Shown here one piece after another: positions 58,756 to 64,000 of a DNA stretch of 64,000 bases (its first letter is position 1; each line of letters starts with the position of its first letter). The notes under the pieces are model-generated. The model was not told the origin of the DNA, made no database searches, and saw nothing but the letters and a program-made list of their open reading frames with translations. Position numbers and translations under genes: made by a program. Source of the stretch: Enterococcus_D entomosocium (GTDB taxonomy: Bacteria; Bacillota; Bacilli; Lactobacillales; Enterococcaceae); the NCBI RefSeq assembly GCF_030441895.1, contig NZ_JARJAS010000002.1. The stretch is one strand, 5' to 3'.

Positions 58756-60696
58756 CTATGCTCGACTATAATTTTTCACTTCAGCAGCCATTGCATCAAC
58801 AAACAGATTCAATTCTTCGACTTGGGTCTCCTTGCTGCCGTAGCGACGGATATTGACTGTCGCATCATTGACTTCTTGATCCCCAACAACAATTTGGTAA
58901 GGAATTTTTTGGGTTTGTGATGCACGGATCTTATACCCCATTTTTTCGTTGCGGTCATCCACTTCCACTCGCAGTCCTTGCGCTTGCAGGCGTTCTTTGA
59001 TTTCGTAAGCATAGTCGCTGTGGGCTTCGACTGAGACCGGAATGATCGATGCTTGGATTGGTGCCAACCAAGTCGGGAATGCCCCTTTATAGACTTCTGT
59101 CAGGTAAGCCACAAAACGTTCCATCGTTGAAACGATTCCGCGGTGGATCACCACTGGACGGTGATTGTTTTCGCCATCTTCACCAACATATGTTAGATCA
59201 AACCGTTCAGGCAATAAGAAATCCAATTGGATCGTTGACAAGGTTTCTTCCATACCTAAAGCTGTTTTCACTTGGACATCTAGTTTAGGTCCGTAGAAAG
59301 CTGCTTCACCGTCAGCTTCAAAATAATCCAATTCTAATTCATCCATGGCCGCTTTTAGCATTGTTTGCGCATTTTCCCACATCGCATCGTCATCAAAATA
59401 TTTGTCTTTGTTTTGTGGATCGCGATAACTTAAACGGAAACGATAGTCAGTAATATTAAAGTCTTCGTAAACGCCCACCATAAGATCCAGTGTCCGTTTG
59501 AATTCTTCTTTGATTTGATCAGGACGAACAAATGTATGACCATCATTTAAGGTCATTTCCCGAACCCGTTGCAACCCTGATAGTGCCCCTGATTTTTCAT
59601 AGCGGTGCATCATTCCTAATTCAGCGATCCGAATTGGTAGTTCACGATACGAATGGATGTCATTTTTGTAAACCATCATGTGATGCGGGCAATTCATTGG
59701 TCGTAGAACCAGCATTTCGCCATCCCCCATATCCATTGGTGGGAACATGTCCTCGTGGTAATGATCCCAGTGCCCTGATGTTTTGTATAAATCCACGTTT
59801 GCCATGATTGGTGTGTATACGTGTTGGTACCCAAGGCTAACTTCTTTATCCACGATATAACGCTCGATCGTACGACGGATCGTTGCTCCTTTTGGCAACC
59901 AGAAAGGCAAACCCGCGCCGACTTCAGGGGACAACATAAACAATTCTAATTCTTTCCCTAATTTACGATGATCGCGTTCTTTTGCTTCTTCTCGTAAACG
60001 AATAAATTCCTTCAAGTCTTTCTTATCGAAAAAGGCTGTTCCATATACCCTTTGCATCATTTGATTATCAGAACTTCCACGCCAATAGGCTCCGGCTACT
60101 GATAACAATTTGTACACTTGGATACGACCTGTCGATGGGACATGAGGGCCGCGGCATAAGTCAACAAATTCTCCTTGCTGATAGGCAGTAATCGTTTCGT
60201 CATCTGGTAATTCTGTGATCAACTCAACTTTGTATGGATCTTCAGCAAAAAGAGCCAAAGCTTCCTCTTTTGTTAATACACGTCGTTCAATTGGCAGATT
60301 TTCTTTAATGATTTTCATCATTTCTGCTTCGATTGCTGGTAGATCTTCCGCAGTTACTGGGTTTTCCCCATTGTCTGTGTCATAGTAAAAACCAGAATCA
60401 ATTGCAGGTCCTACTCCAAAATGGATCGATGGATAGAGTCTGCGCATGGCTTGAGCCATTAAATGAGCTGTCGAATGACGAAGTAAACCTAAGGCGTCTT
60501 CATGATCGGGTGTCACGATCTCAATCGTTGCATCTTCTTCGATCGGACGTGAAAGATCGATCAGTTGTCCATTGACTTTTCCAGCTAAGGCTTTTTTTGC
60601 AAGACTTTTCGAGATACTTTCAGCAATCTCTTTAGTTGTTACCCCAACAGCAAATTCTTTTTTTGCGCCATCAGGAAATGTAATAAATAATGACAT
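58756..60696 (-). CDS. thrS: Threonyl-tRNA synthetase
   Basis: Class II synthetase of 646 residues. A TGS domain (about 1-62), the editing domain with HSTAHLMAQAM (about 73-83) and the HxxxC-type site DLCRGPHVPSTG, the catalytic core with RPMNCPHHMMVYK (about 330-345) and MTLNDGHTFVR, and the anticodon-binding domain (about 540-646). All zinc ligands (Cys in NCPHH, His in GHTF, and His in VIHRG) can be seen. It is monocistronic and controlled by a T-box leader. Confidence 0.98.
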   Translation of the reverse strand: MSLFITFPDGAKKEFAVGVTTKEIAESISKSLAKKALAGKVNGQLIDLSRPIEEDATIEIVTPDHEDALGLLRHSTAHLMAQAMRRLYPSIHFGVGPAIDSGFYYDTDNGENPVTAEDLPAIEAEMMKIIKENLPIERRVLTKEEALALFAEDPYKVELITELPDDETITAYQQGEFVDLCRGPHVPSTGRIQVYKLLSVAGAYWRGSSDNQMMQRVYGTAFFDKKDLKEFIRLREEAKERDHRKLGKELELFMLSPEVGAGLPFWLPKGATIRRTIERYIVDKEVSLGYQHVYTPIMANVDLYKTSGHWDHYHEDMFPPMDMGDGEMLVLRPMNCPHHMMVYKNDIHSYRELPIRIAELGMMHRYEKSGALSGLQRVREMTLNDGHTFVRPDQIKEEFKRTLDLMVGVYEDFNITDYRFRLSYRDPQNKDKYFDDDAMWENAQTMLKAAMDELELDYFEADGEAAFYGPKLDVQVKTALGMEETLSTIQLDFLLPERFDLTYVGEDGENNHRPVVIHRGIVSTMERFVAYLTEVYKGAFPTWLAPIQASIIPVSVEAHSDYAYEIKERLQAQGLRVEVDDRNEKMGYKIRASQTQKIPYQIVVGDQEVNDATVNIRRYGSKETQVEELNLFVDAMAAEVKNYSRA

Positions 60697-60732
60697 ATGA
60701 ATGTCCTCCTTTGAATGATTTCAATCAATAAA

Positions 60733-60955
60733 AAAGTCCTAGTATCGGTTACGATACTAGGACGATCACTCGTGGTTCCACCTATTGTTCGAAAACAGAA
60801 AAAGTCTGTTTTCCTCTTCATGAGATAACGGTTCAACCGCCTCCGTTTCGACAGAGGTCTAAAAAAGTGGTCATCCTTTGGTTTTCTTCCAGGAAATTTT
60901 CAACCAAGATTTCCCTCTCTTATCGAAGACTCTCAAACTCAGGTGTCTTTTTTAT
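60733..60955 (-). promoter_or_regulatory. T-box riboswitch of thrS
   Basis: Leader of about 220 bases on the minus strand between a likely CATAAT -10 (60962-60967) and thrS. The T-box sequence AGGTGGAACCACG is at 60783-60771 and matches the AGGGTGGNACCGCG consensus. It is followed by the terminator GTCCTAGTATCG/CGATACTAGGAC (60763-60736) and T6. An ACC codon (threonine) at 60871-60869, in GATGACCAC, is the likely specifier. Uncharged tRNA-Thr would stabilise the antiterminator. Confidence 0.88.
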
Positions 60956-61006
60956 TGATCGATTATGGCTCAATTAAACCACTACCTACAAGAAAAAGCA
61001 AGAGAA

Positions 61007-61183
61007 TTATTTCCAATCGCCATTCACAGCATAAGTTCCTTGCTTCATTTCATTGATGATGACATGGATATGCTCCTTAGGGGCACCCGTATTTTTATGG
61101 ACCGCCTCAGTGATTTCTTTCATCATATTCGTCAGTTGTTCTTGCGAACGCCCTTCAACTAGTTCGACATGAATAAATGGCAT
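61007..61183 (-). CDS. 4-oxalocrotonate tautomerase family protein
   Basis: A 58-residue protein starting MPFIHVELVEGRSQEQ, where Pro2 (Pro1 after Met removal) is the catalytic base of this superfamily. It continues with IHVIINEMKQGTYAVNGDW, the typical second half. Enzymes of this fold tautomerise or dehalogenate small acids; the real substrate is unknown. ACAAAGGAGG precedes the ATG and a TATAAT -10 lies about 30 bases upstream. It is below the usual length cut-off for gene tracks. Confidence 0.88.
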   Translation of the reverse strand: MPFIHVELVEGRSQEQLTNMMKEITEAVHKNTGAPKEHIHVIINEMKQGTYAVNGDWK

Positions 61184-61271
61184 ACGATTTCCTCCTTTGT
61201 TTGCTTTTGATTATACACCTTTTTCAAAAAGACAAAAGCTATTCCCATGATTTCCAAAGAAAAACGTGTCT

Positions 61272-61769
61272 TTATTCCTCCTGATACACGACAGAAAACT
61301 TTTCACAAACGCATAGCATTTGATCGTGAAAAGACAACCCCGCTGAGGCATAAGCTCGTCGAAAAAAAGCTTCATGAACACGGCGCCAATAAGCCAAAGT
61401 GCGATCTCCTTCCCCTTCTAAAAAGGCAAACGCTGCTGTCACTTCATCAAATGGCACGATCGACACTGACTCTAAATAAAGAACAGCTCTTGGTACATCC
61501 GAACCATCTAAAAGGACACTATACGTTTCTGATTGTGGCAATGCTTCTTGCTCGATTTCATAGAGCGCAGCGGCGGAGGTCGTCGCTGTCTTTTTGCCAG
61601 CTAAAACAAGTGCTGCCAGTTCATCCGCCATTTCTGAAGTATCACCAAAGGACCAAGCATCTTCATAGGTCAGAGAAGATTGATTTCTTGGATTTGCTTT
61701 TAAAAACCGCTGCCAAAACGCTTGAATCTGACTGTCTTTTATTTTTGGTTCTCTGGTCTCATCTGCCAA
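61272..61769 (-). CDS. ASCH domain protein
   Basis: A 165-residue soluble protein of the ASCH superfamily, PUA-related. The start ADELAALVLAGKKTATTSAA (about 48-67) is the ASCH core with its GKKTATT motif; DVPRAVLYLESVSIVPFDEV and GEGDRTLAYWRRVHEAFF follow. Members bind RNA or nucleotides, and some are nucleoside amidohydrolases. It overlaps the end of the AadE-like gene by 31 bases on the same strand, so both are translated together. Confidence 0.85.
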   Translation of the reverse strand: MADETREPKIKDSQIQAFWQRFLKANPRNQSSLTYEDAWSFGDTSEMADELAALVLAGKKTATTSAAALYEIEQEALPQSETYSVLLDGSDVPRAVLYLESVSIVPFDEVTAAFAFLEGEGDRTLAYWRRVHEAFFRRAYASAGLSFHDQMLCVCEKFSVVYQEE

Positions 61770-62611
61770 TTTTTTTCACTCCAATACTTCGTATATGTTT
61801 GGACATTCTCAGCTTCTTGCCAATCATAGGCCAACCCTAATTTCTCGCTGATTTTCTTTGCTTGCTTATCAAATCGTTTTTGCATCTTCAAAAGGGACTG
61901 ACCGCAAGCAGTGATCGTGGAAAAATCAAGCAATGAGGTCAATTCCCGCCACTCCTTTTCCGTTAGAAACGACTGCAGGTATTTATGATTTTTCCCAGTA
62001 CTCACCTGAAATTGCTGAGCATGGGCAACAAACAAATCTTCAATCCATAACAACTCTTGCCAACAAATGGTATATAAATGATCCGCAGCATAAATCAGCT
62101 GCTTTCGAAGCAGCCCTTTCACAACATACGTGCTTACCCACCAAAATTCATTGCAGTGTTCTTGAAAAGCGGCTTGGGTCGGGCGCTTGATCCAGTAATG
62201 CGAATGATTTGCTTGATTAGCAAAACTTAGTAATTGGTCTGGATCAAGCAGCGGCTGCAAGCCTGGTTCTTTAGCAAGACGATCGACCAGTGCAAGAGGA
62301 CAAAGCATGAGATCGATTCGTGCTCCGTCTTGAAAATGCATTAAGTAGGTAAAACAACCACCCAAGCTGGGTGGATAAATCGTGCTAGCTTCCGGTGTTT
62401 GCCTGATCATGATTGATCCAAAGGCTTCTAACCATGAAGAATCATCGACCAAAGGCTGAATATCCTCCATCACGAAGACCACGTCAAAATCCTGCAAAAT
62501 ATCTTTTGGCGCCTGTGGATCGGTCCGTGAACCAGATAAACCGATGGCACGTGCCCCAACACGTTTCCCAACAGACAGGATCAATTGGCGCAATTCTGCT
62601 TCTTCTCTCAC
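61739..62611 (-). CDS. AadE/AadK-like aminoglycoside 6-adenylyltransferase family protein
   Basis: A nucleotidyltransferase of about 290 residues. The GSRTDPQAPKDILQDFDVVFV motif (about 25-45 from the chosen start) supplies the GSRxD and DFD residues that bind Mg-ATP. FTYLMHFQDGARIDLMLCPL, CNEFWWVSTYVVKGLLRK and STGKNHKYLQSFL follow in the order seen in ANT(6) enzymes. The longest frame begins at 62695, but the GTG at 62611 follows AGAGGTGG and aligns with the start of the family. Identity to the acquired aadE genes looks only moderate by eye, so this is more likely an intrinsic homologue; streptomycin resistance should not be assumed. Confidence 0.85.
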   Translation of the reverse strand: MREEAELRQLILSVGKRVGARAIGLSGSRTDPQAPKDILQDFDVVFVMEDIQPLVDDSSWLEAFGSIMIRQTPEASTIYPPSLGGCFTYLMHFQDGARIDLMLCPLALVDRLAKEPGLQPLLDPDQLLSFANQANHSHYWIKRPTQAAFQEHCNEFWWVSTYVVKGLLRKQLIYAADHLYTICWQELLWIEDLFVAHAQQFQVSTGKNHKYLQSFLTEKEWRELTSLLDFSTITACGQSLLKMQKRFDKQAKKISEKLGLAYDWQEAENVQTYTKYWSEKNWQMRPENQK

Positions 62612-62712
62612 CTTTTCCACCTCTATTTCGTTTCGTTTTTGAACACCTAAGCTCTTTTTATAAATATTAGCATAGTTTCTTTTTTTCCACGACATTCACA
62701 GGGAAAATATGC

Positions 62713-62718
62713 TATAAT
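62713..62718 (+). promoter_or_regulatory. Extended -10 promoter of the HelD-like gene
   Basis: TGCTATAAT gives a TGn-extended TATAAT. The start point is near 62725, with AAGGAGGATCC before the GTG start codon at 62752. Confidence 0.65.
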
Positions 62719-62751
62719 TTTATGTCGCAATTTTTTTAAGGAGGATCCTTC

Positions 62752-64000
62752 GTGAACGAACGTCAAAAAGAACAACAACATGTCAATGAAACCATTGCTC
62801 TGATCCACAGAGAACAAGCGATCCTTTCGCAGCAAAAACAAGAATTAGCCGCTAAAATGGATGATCAATTAAAAGAAATCGCCGATAAGAAAATTCGCGG
62901 AGGCGACAGTGAAGCCTTTTATGAATCAGTTATCGAGTACCAGCAGCATGAACAAGAACTGCTGATCAAGTATCAAACCGCAGAATCACAAGAAAAACGC
63001 GTCAAAACCCTAACAACGATGGCAGGCAATCCCTACTTTGCTCGAATCGATTTCAAAGAAGAGCAAGAAACCGAGACCCTCTATTTAGGGATCGCTTCTT
63101 TACGAGACAAAGAGGAAGAAACGATCGTCATTGACTGGCGCGCACCGATCGCTAATCTTTACTATGAAGGAGAACTTGGTGAAACATTCTACGAAACAGA
63201 CACCGACCGTTTTACGGTAGAGCTGCTCTTAAAACGCCAGTTTAAAATTCAAAATGGTGAGATCTTATCGATGGTCGATACTTCGGAGATCATCAATGAC
63301 GAATTTTTATTGGAAATCTTGGATGAGGCCTCTTCTTCTCAAATGCGTAACATCGTTTCAACGATCCAAAAAGCACAGAACCAAATTATTCGTGATACCA
63401 CCAATAAATTTTTACTGATCGAAGGGATTGCTGGAAGTGGGAAAACCTCTGCTTTATTGCAACGGGTCGCCTTTTTACTTTACCGTAATCGCAAATGGCT
63501 GGACGAAAAACAAGTCTTGCTGTTTTCACCCAATCATTTGTTTTCTGACTATATATCCATGGTCCTGCCTTCATTAGGGGAAAGTGAAGTGCCCACAAGA
63601 ACCTTCCACCACTTTATCCAATTGATTCTGACTGGCTATGAAGTAACAAAAGAAACCCAACAAGAAGAGAACTTTTTAAGCGGCGACGATGATGCCATTG
63701 AAAAAATCAAAAGTAGTCTTTTCTTGGTGGAAAAAATCAACCGTTATGTCCGTTCGATTGCACCGATCGGCCCCTTGTTCCGTGATCTAAAAATCCAAGG
63801 GCAAACCTATTTGACAAAAGAACAGATTCGCCGCTGGTACCAAGAAACCAATCATGAATTGCCGATTTACCAAAGAACCCAACTGCTTCAAACAAAATTA
63901 TTAAAAAAAATCGGCGGCTTGGAAAAAGATGAAGCCAAAAAAGACTGGGTCAAAGAAGCGACCGAAGAGCAATTGCAACAAGTATTTACCAACGATCCTC
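62752..64000 (+). CDS. helD: HelD-like RNA polymerase-associated helicase, 5' part (runs off the window)
   Basis: An open frame from the GTG at 62752 continues to the window edge without a stop (416 codons visible). The N-terminal 80 residues or so form a charged coiled coil (EQQHVNETIALIHREQAILS), as in HelD where it enters the secondary channel of RNA polymerase. A Walker A GIAGSGKTSALLQR follows at about residue 225, and FSPNHLFSDYI after it. This is the UvrD/HelD superfamily 1 layout. HelD removes stalled RNA polymerase from DNA. The remaining motifs lie beyond the window. The gene is monocistronic as far as can be seen. Confidence 0.88.
   Translation, partial: MNERQKEQQHVNETIALIHREQAILSQQKQELAAKMDDQLKEIADKKIRGGDSEAFYESVIEYQQHEQELLIKYQTAESQEKRVKTLTTMAGNPYFARIDFKEEQETETLYLGIASLRDKEEETIVIDWRAPIANLYYEGELGETFYETDTDRFTVELLLKRQFKIQNGEILSMVDTSEIINDEFLLEILDEASSSQMRNIVSTIQKAQNQIIRDTTNKFLLIEGIAGSGKTSALLQRVAFLLYRNRKWLDEKQVLLFSPNHLFSDYISMVLPSLGESEVPTRTFHHFIQLILTGYEVTKETQQEENFLSGDDDAIEKIKSSLFLVEKINRYVRSIAPIGPLFRDLKIQGQTYLTKEQIRRWYQETNHELPIYQRTQLLQTKLLKKIGGLEKDEAKKDWVKEATEEQLQQVFTNDP

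Noticed and set aside
60965..61162. Plus-strand frame of 65 codons next to the T-box
   Set aside because: It is antisense to the tautomerase gene at 61007-61183, which has a good ribosome binding site and the catalytic Pro.
61247..61840. Plus-strand frame of 197 codons
   Set aside because: It lies opposite the ASCH gene and the end of the AadE-like gene, which have clear family motifs; codon use is unlike real genes here.
61739..62611. Acquired streptomycin-resistance gene
   Set aside because: No flanking mobile element, and the base composition fits its neighbours; it looks like a chromosomal family member.
1..64000. CRISPR arrays, tRNA or rRNA genes, prophage or plasmid functions
   Set aside because: No spaced direct repeats, cloverleaf sequences or rRNA signatures were seen; the only regular tandem repeat is inside infB.

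Overview
The window is a stretch of chromosome from a low-to-moderate GC Firmicute, most likely an Enterococcus. The evidence is an intact D-aspartate ligase plus aspartate racemase pair (the Aslfm type of the E. faecium-like peptidoglycan cross-bridge), a one-chain pyruvate:ferredoxin oxidoreductase, a Lactococcus/Enterococcus-style GlnP with two fused substrate-binding domains, a glmS ribozyme, CIRCE-controlled dnaK genes and a threonyl T-box. The species is not certain; a member of the E. casseliflavus/gallinarum or E. faecium side of the genus would fit. Nearly all of the window is core genome. The only mobile DNA seen is the right end of an IS200/IS605-family element at the left edge.

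Layout, left to right. 1-236: IS200-like right end abutting engB. 239-3735: engB, clpX and tig (ribosome assembly and proteostasis). 3767-6939: TPR protein, RDD membrane protein, SppA and an unknown 96-residue protein behind a possible attenuator. 7121-12892: glmS with its promoter and ribozyme, facing the convergent cdaA-cdaR-glmM operon, which links amino-sugar synthesis to c-di-AMP. 13065-17613: nifJ and a divergent DsbA-fold protein sharing a palindromic operator. 17636-20478: rapZ-yvcK-whiA. 20592-22629: asl-racD for the D-Asp cross-bridge. 22868-27785: SOS-boxed uvrB-uvrA. 27832-30852: glnP-glnQ. 30905-32938: a small basic protein and two exported proteins of unknown role. 33033-36603: mccA-mccB-yrrT-luxS, a methionine-to-cysteine and methyl-cycle operon, preceded by a leader that looks like a textbook ribosome-mediated attenuator with four consecutive Cys codons. 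36655-37755: gldA. 37943-42915: hrcA-grpE-dnaK-dnaJ. 42973-45254: hemW, a 6S-RNA-like structured RNA and a membrane protein. 45345-49335: aldo/keto reductase, then yfcC-iadA. 49521-57728: the rimP-nusA-rnpM-ylxQ-infB-rbfA / truB-ribF translation cluster, interrupted by a PAP2 phosphatase gene. 57809-58581: DUF4234 and DUF2752 membrane proteins. 58756-60955: thrS with T-box. 61007-64000: a 4-oxalocrotonate tautomerase, an ASCH protein overlapping an AadE-like nucleotidyltransferase, and the first part of a HelD-like helicase.

The most notable find is the cysteine attenuator at 36363-36603. A TTGACA-N17-TATTTT promoter drives a 35-codon open reading frame with a near-perfect ribosome binding site and Cys codons 10 to 13. 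RNA segments inside and after it can form either a 1:2 plus 3:4 (terminator) fold or a 2:3 (antiterminator) fold directly ahead of the cysteine-making mcc operon. Other candidates worth checking are the 6S-like RNA at 44324-44517, an interleaved stem pair before the 96-residue gene, a promoter-terminator leader of the rimP-nusA operon that fits NusA autoregulation, and a 12-unit coding minisatellite in infB.
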